A stretch of 33,268 nt of DNA from Woeseia sp. (GCA_018701055.1 JABIUH010000214.1:1-33268); one strand, 5' to 3'; shown: positions 1 through 10,198, numbered from the stretch's first letter. The notes: generated by a model from the sequence alone, not told the origin. A program made the numbers and translations.

Positions 1-288
1 GCAGACGTGATTCTACAGGCAGAAGCGGGATATTCAGTGGCGTCGACTAATTCGCTAGTCGGCCATAGAAACGCAGGTGACCACGGTTGGGCTCGGGACG
101 ATAAAGACATGCATGGAATTTTTCTAGCAACAGGCCCACGGCTACCGAAAGGAAAGCGCATATCCAAACTCAATAACATCGATGTGTATCCGTTGATGAT
201 GGAGGTGCTGGGCTTGCCGATAACGACGCCCATCGACGGAAACGCCAAATTGTTACCTAATTTGCTTACGCCCAAGGTCGAGTTCTAA
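1..288 (+). CDS. C-terminal part of an alkaline-phosphatase-fold nucleotide pyrophosphatase/phosphodiesterase (5' truncated)
   Basis: The frame is open from base 1 and ends at TAA 286-288, so only about 95 C-terminal residues are present. The segment GDHGWARDDKDMHGIF, followed by ATGPRLPKG and NNIDVYPLMMEVLGLP, matches the end of type I phosphodiesterase/nucleotide pyrophosphatase (NPP) enzymes. There a GxHGY-like motif supplies a metal-binding histidine, MHGIF and GP follow, and a V/IDVYPLM helix closes the fold. Family members are usually exported and hydrolyse phosphodiester or pyrophosphate bonds of nucleotides; the substrate cannot be told from this fragment. The GTG at 7 is unlikely to be the real start, because the family is about 400 residues long. 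The gene converges on the RAYT gene, with a palindrome at 369-413 between them. Confidence 0.72.
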   Translation, partial: ADVILQAEAGYSVASTNSLVGHRNAGDHGWARDDKDMHGIFLATGPRLPKGKRISKLNNIDVYPLMMEVLGLPITTPIDGNAKLLPNLLTPKVEF

Positions 289-368
289 TAAATTTTGCAC
301 CCACCCGAATCCGGACCGATGAAGCGTAAGGCTGGCTGTCTCGTTCCGCTCAAAATTTACTTTGCTGA

Positions 369-413
369 AAAAACTGGGTCAGAGCCCAATTAAAGGGCTC
401 TGACCCAGTTTTT
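369..413. repeat. REP-like palindrome, left flank of the RAYT gene; bidirectional terminator-like
   Basis: Perfect 19-bp arms (369-387 and 395-413) enclose a 7-nt loop (AATTAAA). Each arm holds A-tract, CTGGGTCAGAGCCC and its complement, so either strand reads as a GC stem followed by a run of T. It lies between two convergent genes and overlaps the RAYT stop codon (412-414). It is nearly identical to the palindrome at 1161-1206 on the other side of the RAYT gene. The arms share the core GGTCAGAG with palindromes at 10199, 16298 and 19467. Confidence 0.85.
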
Positions 414-1104
414 ATCGAACTGTTCGCGGTCGACCCGGGATGCCAGATCCCAATGACACATCAAGTGTTACCTCGATTTTTTCTCGAAATTGAGTAGATC
501 CGACTGGCAGGCCTTTGTTCGTCCCGAAACGTATTGCATCGAAATCATCTTCAGTGGTTCCCGAAGAAAAGATGCGTCGATACCGCTCCGATCGCAAATT
601 CGGGTCTTTACTGAGTTGTAAGAGTTCTTGTCGCGGTTTGACAAGTGCACTCTTCGATCCGAGAGCGTTTACACGATAACTTGACCACCTATAGTCGTCA
701 GGAACATTAACCATGTGCGCGCGAACCGGATTCAATTCTATGTATCTATAGCAAGCGAAGAGATAAGTTTCTGAGTCAATCAGCGTGGATCGGAAACGAC
801 CTTCCCAAAAAGTGCCAGATCTTTGGTTGTACTTATTGAATAGCTGTACATACTTCCGACCAACTTGCTGCATCATTCGTGATGCCCCATCAATGGTGGT
901 AGGTGTCACCAGCAAATGCACATGGTTCGTCATAAGTACGAAAGCGTGAATGTCGACTTCGTACTTTGTCGACATTTCAGCGAGTGAATTGAGATACATG
1001 ACGTAATCTTGATTACGATGGAAACACGGCAGCCTATTGTTGCCACGCTGCACAATGTGCATTGGGTAACCAGGAATACAAAGGCGTTTCATTCTAGGCA
1101 TCAT
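412..1104 (-). CDS. REP-associated tyrosine transposase (RAYT, Y1/HUH superfamily)
   Basis: The 230-residue product begins MMPRMKRLCIPGYPMHIVQRGNNR, the usual N-terminus of the IS200-like/RAYT family (about 220-300 aa). The HUH motif is TNHVHLL with His61 and His63. The candidate catalytic tyrosine lies in CYRYIELNPVRA (118-129), followed by the family C-terminus with PGRPR. RAYTs are single-strand DNA nucleases that recognise REP hairpins and are thought to spread them; they are usually single-copy and domesticated. The gene is bracketed by near-identical palindromes at 369-413 and 1161-1206, the expected RAYT arrangement. Start ATG 1104 or the adjacent ATG 1101 are equally plausible; neither has a clear Shine-Dalgarno. 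There is no disrupted codon, so the enzyme may be active. Confidence 0.9.
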   Translation of the reverse strand: MMPRMKRLCIPGYPMHIVQRGNNRLPCFHRNQDYVMYLNSLAEMSTKYEVDIHAFVLMTNHVHLLVTPTTIDGASRMMQQVGRKYVQLFNKYNQRSGTFWEGRFRSTLIDSETYLFACYRYIELNPVRAHMVNVPDDYRWSSYRVNALGSKSALVKPRQELLQLSKDPNLRSERYRRIFSSGTTEDDFDAIRFGTNKGLPVGSTQFREKIEVTLDVSLGSGIPGRPRTVR

Positions 1105-1160
1105 CTGAACGATGAACCTACATCGACTTCCGATCTACACGTGTTTGTGGCGTGAACACC

Positions 1161-1206
1161 AAAAAACTGGGTCAGAGCCGTTTATTAGGCTCTGACCCAG
1201 TTTTTT
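1161..1206 (-). terminator. Terminator of the atp operon formed by the right RAYT-flanking REP palindrome
   Basis: Perfect 19-bp arms (1161-1179 and 1188-1206) flank an 8-nt loop. On the minus strand the stem ends in six T, 8 bases after the atpC stop, which is a textbook intrinsic terminator. Because the other arm begins with six A, it also works for transcripts from the other side. The stem CTGGGTCAGAGCC is shared with the palindrome at 369-413, so this terminator is part of the RAYT-REP unit and not a lineage-specific atp terminator. Confidence 0.82.
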
Positions 1207-1214
1207 AGTCGGGG

Positions 1215-1628
1215 TTAGCGGCCCTTTAGTCTTTGCGCCGCTATATAGCGGGCACGGGCCTCGGCCAGCTCTTCCTGAGCGCGGGCCAGATCTGTTTCTT
1301 CGGAGATCCCTGCCAGTGCCTCTTCAGCGTCTTGTTGCGCCTGCAATGCAGCCGCTTCATCCAGTTCATCGCCACGCAACGCAGTATCCGCCAGTACAGT
1401 CACAATATGCGGCTGAATCTCAAGGATGCCACCGGTTATATAGAAAAAATGTTCCTTTCCTTCAGTGTCCTCAATGCGGACCTCACCTGGTTTCAACGCC
1501 GTCAACAATGGCGCATGACGAGGTGAGATTCCGACCTCGCCCATTTTTGCTGGCGCGTAGACCATGCTGGCGTCGCCAGAATAAATCTCGCCCTCTGCGG
1601 ATACGATATCAACCTGAATCGTTGCCAT
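1215..1628 (-). CDS. atpC: ATP synthase F1 subunit epsilon
   Basis: A 137-residue protein of normal length. The N-terminal beta-sandwich starts MATIQVDIVSAEGEIYSGDA and carries the conserved GEVGISPRHAPLL segment; the C-terminal part (about 88-137) is the two-helix hairpin, rich in Ala and Glu, ending ARARYIAAQRLKGR. Epsilon sits on the central stalk with gamma and restrains ATP hydrolysis. It starts at ATG 1628, 4 nt after the atpD stop, so the two are almost certainly translationally coupled. It is the last gene of the operon and is followed directly by the REP-derived terminator. Confidence 0.97.
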   Translation of the reverse strand: MATIQVDIVSAEGEIYSGDASMVYAPAKMGEVGISPRHAPLLTALKPGEVRIEDTEGKEHFFYITGGILEIQPHIVTVLADTALRGDELDEAAALQAQQDAEEALAGISEETDLARAQEELAEARARYIAAQRLKGR

Positions 1629-1632
1629 GCTC

Positions 1633-3039
<1,407 letters not shown>

Positions 3040-3069
3040 TTAATCGCCACAATGTTTTAAATTCTGTAA

Positions 3070-3942
3070 CTAACCTGAAACTGCCGCGGCACCGCCGACG
3101 ATCTCTGAAATTTCTTGGGTGATCGACGCTTGACGCGCCTTGTTATACGCAAGTTGTAGCTCGTCAATAATGTCGCCCGCATTGTCAGTCGCTGACTTCA
3201 TCGCCACCATCTTGGCAGCCATCTCACATGCAAAATTTTCAACCGCGCCACGATAGACTTGCGATTCGATATAACGCATCAGCACGTCGTCGAGCAGTTC
3301 TGTCGCTTCGGGCTCGTAAATATAATCCCAGTGGTCCTGGAGCGTTTCTTCGCCGAGGTCGATCGCGCTTACCGGTAGTAGCGACTTCACCTGCGGCACC
3401 TGGCTCATCGTGTTCACAAAGTCATTGTGAACCAGAAACAATCGATCGATAGTTCCTTCGCTGTACGAGTCCAACATGATTTTAATTGCGCCGATCAGGT
3501 CGTTGACGTGGGGCTTGTCACCGAGATGGGTTGCCGTACCAACAACGCTGCCACCCAGCCGACGGAAAAACTGCACTGCCTTGGCGCCAACCAATACCAG
3601 ATCAACTTCAACGTCTTGTTCTTTCCTTTTCGACAGTTCGTTGATAACCGTCTTGAACATATTGATGTTCAAGCCGCCACAAAGTCCGCGGTCGGTAGAT
3701 ATGACGATGTAGCCGACGCGTTTAACTTCGCGTTCAACTAGCCAGGGATGTTTGTAGTCGGGGTTCGCGTTGCCAAGATGTCCAATCACGCGACGGATGC
3801 GCTCGGCATAGGGACGTGATGCTTCCATCTGATTCTGCGCTTTGCGAATCTTGGAAGCAGCAACCATTTCCATTGCCTTAGTGATCTTCTGCATGTTTTT
3901 CACGCTGCGGATCTTTGTGCGTATCTCTTTTTCGTTTGCCAC
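3070..3942 (-). CDS. atpG: ATP synthase F1 subunit gamma
   Basis: A 290-residue protein matching gamma in length. The N-terminal helix reads [20 protein letters not shown] and continues [11 protein letters not shown], the central shaft sequence; [11 protein letters not shown] is the conserved loop; the C-terminal helix carries [18 protein letters not shown] and [12 protein letters not shown]. Gamma is the rotating shaft inside the alpha3beta3 ring. The start is GTG 3942: the alignable N-terminus begins exactly there, and only a weak AAGAG lies upstream. It is separated from atpA by an unusually long 210-nt spacer containing two copies of a 17-nt hairpin (3989 and 4098). Confidence 0.97.
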   Translation of the reverse strand: MANEKEIRTKIRSVKNMQKITKAMEMVAASKIRKAQNQMEASRPYAERIRRVIGHLGNANPDYKHPWLVEREVKRVGYIVISTDRGLCGGLNINMFKTVINELSKRKEQDVEVDLVLVGAKAVQFFRRLGGSVVGTATHLGDKPHVNDLIGAIKIMLDSYSEGTIDRLFLVHNDFVNTMSQVPQVKSLLPVSAIDLGEETLQDHWDYIYEPEATELLDDVLMRYIESQVYRGAVENFACEMAAKMVAMKSATDNAGDIIDELQLAYNKARQASITQEISEIVGGAAAVSG

Positions 3943-3988
3943 GCTTATAGTTACTCTTATCTAATCGATTGGTTAATTGACCAACCCT

Positions 3989-4005
3989 GATAGCCAAGCG
4001 CTATC
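3989..4005. repeat. 17-nt hairpin repeat, copy 1 (atpA-atpG spacer)
   Basis: The 17-mer GATAGCCAAGCGCTATC is an inverted repeat (GATAGC, 5-nt loop, GCTATC). An exact second copy lies 109 bp away at 4098-4114 in the same spacer. It has no T-run, so it is not an obvious terminator. Possible roles are RNA processing or stability control between atpA and atpG, or a small dispersed repeat. Confidence 0.7.
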
Positions 4006-4097
4006 CACTTTTGTGCACTCACGACGCCGCGACCAGCTCGTCCCAACGCCTGTCTCTGTTACGCTCTATTGCCGCCTTACAAACCCACCCAATCCTT

Positions 4098-4114
4098 GAT
4101 AGCCAAGCGCTATC
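4098..4114. repeat. 17-nt hairpin repeat, copy 2 (atpA-atpG spacer)
   Basis: Exact second copy of the 17-nt hairpin at 3989-4005, in the same orientation, 38 nt after the atpA stop on the minus strand. I saw no further copy elsewhere in the window. Confidence 0.7.
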
Positions 4115-4152
4115 ATTGATTCGCGGTAAGATGCCGCGCCTACATATTTTCT

Positions 4153-5694
4153 TTAAAAGGCACCGTTCTCGGCGAAACCTTCACAAACGGCCTTCAAACC
4201 ATCCTGAATGTCATTGCTGAAATCACCAGTCGAATCAATTTTTTCCAAGAGATCAGCATTGTTTGAACGAGCGTAGTCATGCAACGCCGCTTCGTAATCA
4301 CCAACCTTGGCGACGTCGATGCCATCAATGAAACCTTCGTTCGCCGCATACAGCGAAAGACCCATTTCGGACACTGACAAGGGTGAATACTGCTTCTGTT
4401 TCATGAGCTCCGTTACACGCTGTCCACGCTCGAGCTGTTTGCGCGTCGTTTCATCAAGGTCTGATGCAAACTGCGCAAATGCCGCGAGTTCACGATACTG
4501 CGCAAGCGCTAGTCGAATACCGCCGCCGAGTTTCTTAATAATTTTGGTTTGCGCTGCGCCACCTACACGTGACACCGACAAACCGGCGTTGATGGCGGGG
4601 CGAACACCCGCGTTGAATAAATCTGTTTCCAGGAAGATCTGACCGTCCGTAATTGAGATCACGTTAGTCGGCACGAAAGCGGATACATCACCGGCTTGCG
4701 TCTCAATAATAGGCAGGGCCGTGAGTGAACCCGTCTTTCCCTTCACTTTGCCGCCAGAGACTTTTTCAACGTACTCCGCATTGACGCGGGATGCGCGTTC
4801 CAACAGGCGCGAGTGAAGATAGAAAACATCACCGGGGTACGCTTCGCGACCCGGCGGACGACGCAGCAACAACGATACCTGTCGATAGGCCCATGCTTGC
4901 TTGGTTAAATCATCAAAAACGATGAGTGCATCTTCGCCCTTATCGAGGAAGTACTCGCCCATCGACGTACCAGAGTAGGGAGAGATGTATTGCATCGCTG
5001 CACTATCAGCAGCCGATGCGGCGACGACAATGGTATGCGCCATTGCGCCCGTCTCTTCCAGCTTTCGTACCACGCCAGCAACCGATGACGTTTTTTGGCC
5101 GATCGCGACATAAATACATTTAATGCCGGTTCCGATCTGATTGATAATTGCGTCAACAGCGACCGCGGTCTTCCCGGTCTGGCGATCACCAATAATCAGT
5201 TCTCGCTGGCCACGACCAATTGGCACCATTGCGTCAATGGCCTTCAGACCCGTTTGGACGGGCTGATCAACAGACTTACGCTCGATGACACCCGGTGCAA
5301 CCTTCTCAATCGGTGCAGACAAATCAGTATCGATTGGGCCCTTACCGTCAATTGGATTACCCAAAGCATCAACGACACGACCAAGTAACGCTTCACCAAT
5401 GGGCACTTCAAGAATACGGCCGGTCGTTTTGACCGTGTCGCCTTCCGAAATGTGCTTGTAGTCACCAAGAACAACTGCACCGACCGAGTCCTGCTCGAGG
5501 TTCAGTGCCATACCGAATGTGTTGCCCGGAAACTCGAGCATTTCACCGTAACGAGAGTCTGCCAATCCGTGAATACGAACGATTCCGTCGGTCACACCAA
5601 TAACAGTGCCGACATCGCGCGCTTCCGCGGATGATTCGAATTTCTCGATTCGCTCTTTAATCAGATCGCTGATTTCAGAAGCTTTGAGTGCCAT
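4153..5694 (-). CDS. atpA: ATP synthase F1 subunit alpha
   Basis: A 513-residue protein, the usual alpha length. The N-terminus ([20 protein letters not shown]) is the delta-contacting helix. The Walker A loop GDRQTGKTA lies near residues 169-177, [28 protein letters not shown] is split across the conserved nucleotide-contact region near 285-312, and [13 protein letters not shown] follows. Alpha carries the non-catalytic nucleotide sites. ATG 5694 has a GAGGAAG Shine-Dalgarno 6 nt upstream, and the gene begins 14 nt after atpH. The 3' side is followed by the 210-nt hairpin-bearing spacer. Confidence 0.99.
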   Translation of the reverse strand: MALKASEISDLIKERIEKFESSAEARDVGTVIGVTDGIVRIHGLADSRYGEMLEFPGNTFGMALNLEQDSVGAVVLGDYKHISEGDTVKTTGRILEVPIGEALLGRVVDALGNPIDGKGPIDTDLSAPIEKVAPGVIERKSVDQPVQTGLKAIDAMVPIGRGQRELIIGDRQTGKTAVAVDAIINQIGTGIKCIYVAIGQKTSSVAGVVRKLEETGAMAHTIVVAASAADSAAMQYISPYSGTSMGEYFLDKGEDALIVFDDLTKQAWAYRQVSLLLRRPPGREAYPGDVFYLHSRLLERASRVNAEYVEKVSGGKVKGKTGSLTALPIIETQAGDVSAFVPTNVISITDGQIFLETDLFNAGVRPAINAGLSVSRVGGAAQTKIIKKLGGGIRLALAQYRELAAFAQFASDLDETTRKQLERGQRVTELMKQKQYSPLSVSEMGLSLYAANEGFIDGIDVAKVGDYEAALHDYARSNNADLLEKIDSTGDFSNDIQDGLKAVCEGFAENGAF

Positions 5695-5708
5695 TTTTAT
5701 CTTCCTCT

Positions 5709-6272
5709 TTAGGAGATCAACGCGTTAGTCAGGCTAGTTAGCCGTGCACGCAGTGATCCATCAATAACAACATCACCGGCACGAATAACGGCGCCTCCGA
5801 TGAGGTTTTCATCTATTTCTGTCGACAGGTTGACGTTACTGCCTAAGCGCGCTTTCAAAGCTGCGGCTATGATGGCCTGCTGCTCAGCGCTTATCGGCGC
5901 TGCCGACGTCACGGTTACGTCGACCGTATTCTCCACTGCTGCTTTCAACGCATCGAAATGCTCCGCAATTTCGGGCAACACATTCACTCGCCCATACTCG
6001 AGCAGCAACTTCAAAAAATTAGTGCCGTGTTCGTCATCACCCGATAACACGCCGACATCGCTTCCCGCCGAACCAAGAAGGTCCGCCAGGAACTTCAATT
6101 TCTGTGCATCCGACAATGTCGGATTCGCCAGAAACGTAACGACGTCTCCATTCGCCAAAAGACTTCTCGCCACTTCAAGTGCATTTGACCAGCCATCTAG
6201 GTTGCTGTTCTCTTGCGCAAAGTCGAACGCCGCTCTGGCATAAGGCCGTGCAATTGTATTGTTATCAGCCAT
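5709..6272 (-). CDS. atpH: ATP synthase F1 subunit delta
   Basis: A 187-residue protein with the delta/OSCP architecture. The N-terminal helical domain contains [13 protein letters not shown], and the C-terminal part has [18 protein letters not shown], followed by the strongly conserved end [20 protein letters not shown]. Delta joins the peripheral stalk (b subunits) to the top of F1. It starts at ATG 6272, 9 nt after atpF, and ends 14 nt before atpA. It is about ten residues longer than the E. coli protein, mainly around [16 protein letters not shown]. Confidence 0.96.
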   Translation of the reverse strand: MADNNTIARPYARAAFDFAQENSNLDGWSNALEVARSLLANGDVVTFLANPTLSDAQKLKFLADLLGSAGSDVGVLSGDDEHGTNFLKLLLEYGRVNVLPEIAEHFDALKAAVENTVDVTVTSAAPISAEQQAIIAAALKARLGSNVNLSTEIDENLIGGAVIRAGDVVIDGSLRARLTSLTNALIS

Positions 6273-6281
6273 TCGTTGCTC

Positions 6282-6752
6282 TTACAGCTCGTTTGCCAGG
6301 TCGCTCAAGATATCTGCATGAGCTTTCGGATCTATTTCTCGGCGTAGAATTTTTTCTGCGCTCGCCACAGCGATAGCAGAAACCTGCCCGCGCAGTTCTT
6401 CTCGTGCACGATTAGTTTCCTGCTCAACGTCAGCCGTCGCCGCCGCAAGTTGGCGTTCACGTTCTTTCACGCCACTCGACTTGCCTTCGGCAATAATTTC
6501 GTTGGCACGCGCGTGCGCCTGATCAAGAATCGTTGTGGCTTGTTTGCGCGCATTATCGACAATATCGCCGGATTCAGCTTGCGCCTTGTCCAGACTTTGT
6601 TGACCACGTTCTGCTGCCGCCAAGCCTTCTGTAATTTGCGCTTGACGTTCTTCGATCGCGGCCATAATTGGCGGCCAGATCTTCTTCATACAGAACCAGA
6701 CGAACACGAGCATCGCGATCGACTGGCCCAGCAGGGTCATATTAATATCCAC
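6282..6752 (-). CDS. atpF: ATP synthase Fo subunit b
   Basis: A 156-residue protein, the same length as E. coli b. A single N-terminal membrane helix (about residues 5-22) is followed by WPPIMAAIEERQAQI and a long charged coiled coil to the end. Two copies form the peripheral stalk holding F1 to subunit a. The start is GTG 6752: the first residues MDINMTLLGQSIA line up with E. coli b, and AAAGGA sits 7-8 nt upstream, whereas the ATG at 6740 lacks a ribosome site. An 81-nt spacer with a stem-loop separates it from atpE. Confidence 0.95.
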   Translation of the reverse strand: MDINMTLLGQSIAMLVFVWFCMKKIWPPIMAAIEERQAQITEGLAAAERGQQSLDKAQAESGDIVDNARKQATTILDQAHARANEIIAEGKSSGVKERERQLAAATADVEQETNRAREELRGQVSAIAVASAEKILRREIDPKAHADILSDLANEL

Positions 6753-6764
6753 GTTTTTTCCTTT

Positions 6765-6795
6765 GAAAAAGCCGCTATGTTCGCGACGCTTTTTC
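6765..6795. other. Stem-loop between atpE and atpF
   Basis: GAAAAAGC (6765-6772) and GCTTTTTC (6788-6795) form an 8-bp stem with a 15-nt loop just upstream of the atpF ribosome site. In other bacteria c-ring protein is needed in excess, and an intercistronic structure here could protect the atpE part of the mRNA or lower atpF translation. That role is inferred from position only. Confidence 0.4.
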
Positions 6796-6833
6796 CAACT
6801 TCAGTAGATTACAAAGCATCTATTGAAAAGCCG

Positions 6834-7127
<294 letters not shown>

Positions 7128-7141
7128 TTAATCAAAATAAT

Positions 7142-8363
<1,222 letters not shown>

Positions 8364-8724
8364 TGGCTGCTTCTCTCCGGCACTAAAAACGCCACGTCCG
8401 TCGGCTAACCGTCGGTGTGTGGCGTTGTGAATTTCAGTCGTCCAAGCGGGCCTTTGCTCAGGCGCCGCATTATAGTAGTGACGGTGAATCAAGGCAACAG
8501 ACGAGATCACATCTAAATCCCCTATTCGCAGGGGTTTTATGAGGGTTCGAATTGGACTTTCAAGTGAATTCTGTGATTTTGGACAAGAATTCTGCGAAAT
8601 GCGACTTAGTGCGAATTGTGGTCATATTTTCCCATTTATAAGGGGAGTCTGCGCCGATTCCAACGCAACTTTCGACGAGCTCAAGTTGATCTTGATTCTT
8701 CCGATTCCCACGTGAGGGAACCTT
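8364..8724. other. atpI / EAL-gene divergent intergenic region
   Basis: This 361-bp stretch has no gene. It holds the atp promoter, an imperfect hairpin near 8515-8539 (CCCCT, 6-nt loop, AGGGG, then TTTT on the plus strand), two close copies of GAATTCTG (8568 and 8588), and the leader of the EAL gene. A TATAAG at 8637-8642 could be a weak plus-strand -10 box, but I see no good -35. The parB/atpI junction of related genomes would have been here before the EAL gene was present. Confidence 0.5.
8469..8497 (-). promoter_or_regulatory. Sigma70 promoter of the atp operon
   Basis: On the minus strand, TTGCCT (8492-8497) and a perfect TATAAT (8469-8474) are separated by 17 bp. Transcription would start near 8462, leaving a leader of about 100 nt before atpI. 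It is the best promoter match I found in the window. Confidence 0.75.
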
Positions 8725-8730
8725 ATGTAA
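8714..8730 (+). promoter_or_regulatory. Shine-Dalgarno plus AUG-UAA start-stop codon pair upstream of the EAL gene
   Basis: GAGGGA (8714-8719) lies 5 nt before ATG 8725-8727, an ideal start. The next codon is TAA (8728-8730), and the same frame then continues without interruption for 385 codons as TTG GTT GTT AGT GAA. A receiver-like protein would be expected to begin M-K/R-L-V-V, so the TAA sits where a lysine or glutamine codon is expected. It is either a codon-2 nonsense change, a base error, or a true start-stop element that controls initiation. Confidence 0.6.
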
Positions 8731-9888
8731 TTGGTTGTTAGTGAATCTTTAGGCCGTTCTCAAGCCGTGATCGACGTTGCTCGAGAGCTCAGCCTAACAG
8801 TGAGCTTTTTTGGTGATATCGAAACCCTGGGGCAATTGATGGTCGGAGAATCGCGCCGGCTGGTCGTGCTCGGAGAGCAGGATATAAGCAACCAAATCGT
8901 AGATACACTGGTCCGCGCCAATCGGCACACCAAATTCGGCCTTGTTGTGAGTGCCAGTGAAGATGAACTGCGCGCCAGCAATCGGGGCCGAGCAGCAAAG
9001 ACTTTGGCGACTTACCCGATTGTCGAGTGGATCGCCGCAGAGCACGATATCGACATTCTGGGTGCTGCACTCAAAAAATGTCGCCGCCGCATGTTGAAAC
9101 TGGGCAAAAACGAGCTGGAAGAGGCACTGGTGCGCCGCGAGTTCGTTTTGCAATATCAGCCCAAAGTCGAGCACTGTGATTCAACCGAATGGAAGACCCG
9201 TGAAGTTGAAGCACTCATTCGCTGGCGGCACCCGCAGCACGGGCTGCTTGGTCCACTGGATTTTTTACCTGAAGCAGAGGCTTTTGAGCTAATTACGCCA
9301 ATTAGCGAATTCGTCCTGCATGAAGCGGGGGCGCAGCTAAATCGCTGGGCGGAACAGGGACTTGAGCTTAGTGTCTGTATCAATCTTGCATCCAGTCAAC
9401 TGAACAACCCGGTGCTTGCACATACCTACCAGAGAATTGCAAAAAAACGGGGCCTGGCTTGTTCCCGCTTTACTTTTGAAGTGACTGAACAGGACGTCGC
9501 AAATTACAATGCGCCACATTTAATGGTGTTAAACGAAATGCGTGAACTCGGCTTTCGCATCTCTCTCGATGATTTCGGCGTCGCTGTGTCATCGCTTGGT
9601 ACATTCGAACAATTGCCTTTTGATGAAATCAAAATTCACGCGTCTGCACTAAAACGCGCTCGTCAAAACCCAGTCAATCTAAAGGTTCTCGCGGCGGTAA
9701 TCGGTCTTGCGCATAATCTGGGCATTTCCGTCTGCGCGGAAGGCGTTGAAGATCAAGAAACCTATGAATTCTTGAGTACTATTCAATGCGACAAGATGCA
9801 GGGCTACCTTATTTCAGAGGCGGTCATGCCAAACATCATTCGACGCGTTTATAGCGCAACGTCCGACAGCCCAGTGAAGGTCACGTAG
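8731..9888 (+). CDS. EAL-domain cyclic-di-GMP phosphodiesterase with a degenerate receiver-like N-terminus
   Basis: A 385-residue protein if read from TTG 8731. Residues 1-120 look like a CheY-type alpha/beta fold without a phosphate-accepting aspartate (the strand RRLVVLGEQD has Gly48 there). Residues 128-375 are an EAL domain. Residues corresponding to the catalytic set are kept: Glu160 (EALIRW), Asn218 (INLASS), Glu250 (FEVTE), Asp280-Asp281, Lys301, Glu337 (AEGVE) and Gln357 (QGY). Loop 6 is altered (DFGVAVSSL instead of DFGTGYSSL), and the Asp after the catalytic Lys is His303. It probably hydrolyses c-di-GMP, or binds it as a sensor. It lies opposite to its neighbours, between atpI and parB. 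The real start is uncertain because of the AUG-UAA pair just upstream. Confidence 0.85.
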   Translation: MVVSESLGRSQAVIDVARELSLTVSFFGDIETLGQLMVGESRRLVVLGEQDISNQIVDTLVRANRHTKFGLVVSASEDELRASNRGRAAKTLATYPIVEWIAAEHDIDILGAALKKCRRRMLKLGKNELEEALVRREFVLQYQPKVEHCDSTEWKTREVEALIRWRHPQHGLLGPLDFLPEAEAFELITPISEFVLHEAGAQLNRWAEQGLELSVCINLASSQLNNPVLAHTYQRIAKKRGLACSRFTFEVTEQDVANYNAPHLMVLNEMRELGFRISLDDFGVAVSSLGTFEQLPFDEIKIHASALKRARQNPVNLKVLAAVIGLAHNLGISVCAEGVEDQETYEFLSTIQCDKMQGYLISEAVMPNIIRRVYSATSDSPVKVT

Positions 9889-9902
9889 CATTCTAAAAGC
9901 TG

Positions 9903-10145
9903 GTGGCGAAACGAATCTCAGTTGATATGGCGAAGAAGGACGCGGAAATTGAGGTCGAACGAGCAAGAAGAATTGCCGAGGCTAATAGCATCATTAATGA
10001 CAGCCTGACAGCGCATTACCGGCAAGATAAAATTAATGTTGCGTTGCAAAGCTTCGCCGAGAATAAAGGTCAGCTGGTCGTCATGCAGGGCTTTGATGTG
10101 ACCTTGGATACGCAACGATTTCTGACTAATCACGGCTATCAATAG
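9903..10145 (+). CDS. 80-codon protein resembling the C-terminal tail of an SPFH/prohibitin-family protein (remnant or small gene)
   Basis: The frame opens after TAA 9894 and is read here from GTG 9903; ATG 9927 is an alternative. Neither has a clear Shine-Dalgarno. The first half is a charged helix (KKDAEIEVERARRIAEAN), followed by SIINDSLTAHYRQDKINVAL. This recalls the tail of SPFH proteins, where an alanine/glutamate coiled coil leads to ANRIIxESLTPxYLQ and then a short beta segment (here GQLVVMQGFDV). No SPFH core domain is present upstream, where the EAL gene ends 14 nt earlier. The SPFH relationship is inferred from pattern only. A hairpin terminator follows at 10172. It may be expressed with the EAL gene or be a leftover fragment. 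Confidence 0.5.
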   Translation: MAKRISVDMAKKDAEIEVERARRIAEANSIINDSLTAHYRQDKINVALQSFAENKGQLVVMQGFDVTLDTQRFLTNHGYQ

Positions 10146-10171
10146 CCCATGGGAAATTTAGAGTATGGAAC

Positions 10172-10196
10172 GCTCCGCAAGGGGCTTTATTTTTTC
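10172..10196 (+). terminator. Rho-independent terminator after the EAL/SPFH-tail pair
   Basis: GCTCC, a GCAA tetraloop and GGGGC (one G-T pair) are followed by TTTATTTTTT on the plus strand, 26 nt after the stop of the 80-codon gene. The GNRA loop and T-run are typical of intrinsic terminators, which suggests the upstream pair is transcribed. Confidence 0.6.
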
Positions 10197-10198
10197 GC

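Noticed and set aside
4307-4642. Antisense open frames over atpA, and similar ones over atpH (5800-6243) and atpF (6450-6857)
   Set aside because: They mirror the codon pattern of well-supported genes and have no independent evidence.
8364-8510. A longer atpI starting at 8510
   Set aside because: The extension contains the TATAAT promoter and lacks a Shine-Dalgarno, whereas ATG 8363 has GGAGAG and gives the normal AtpI length.
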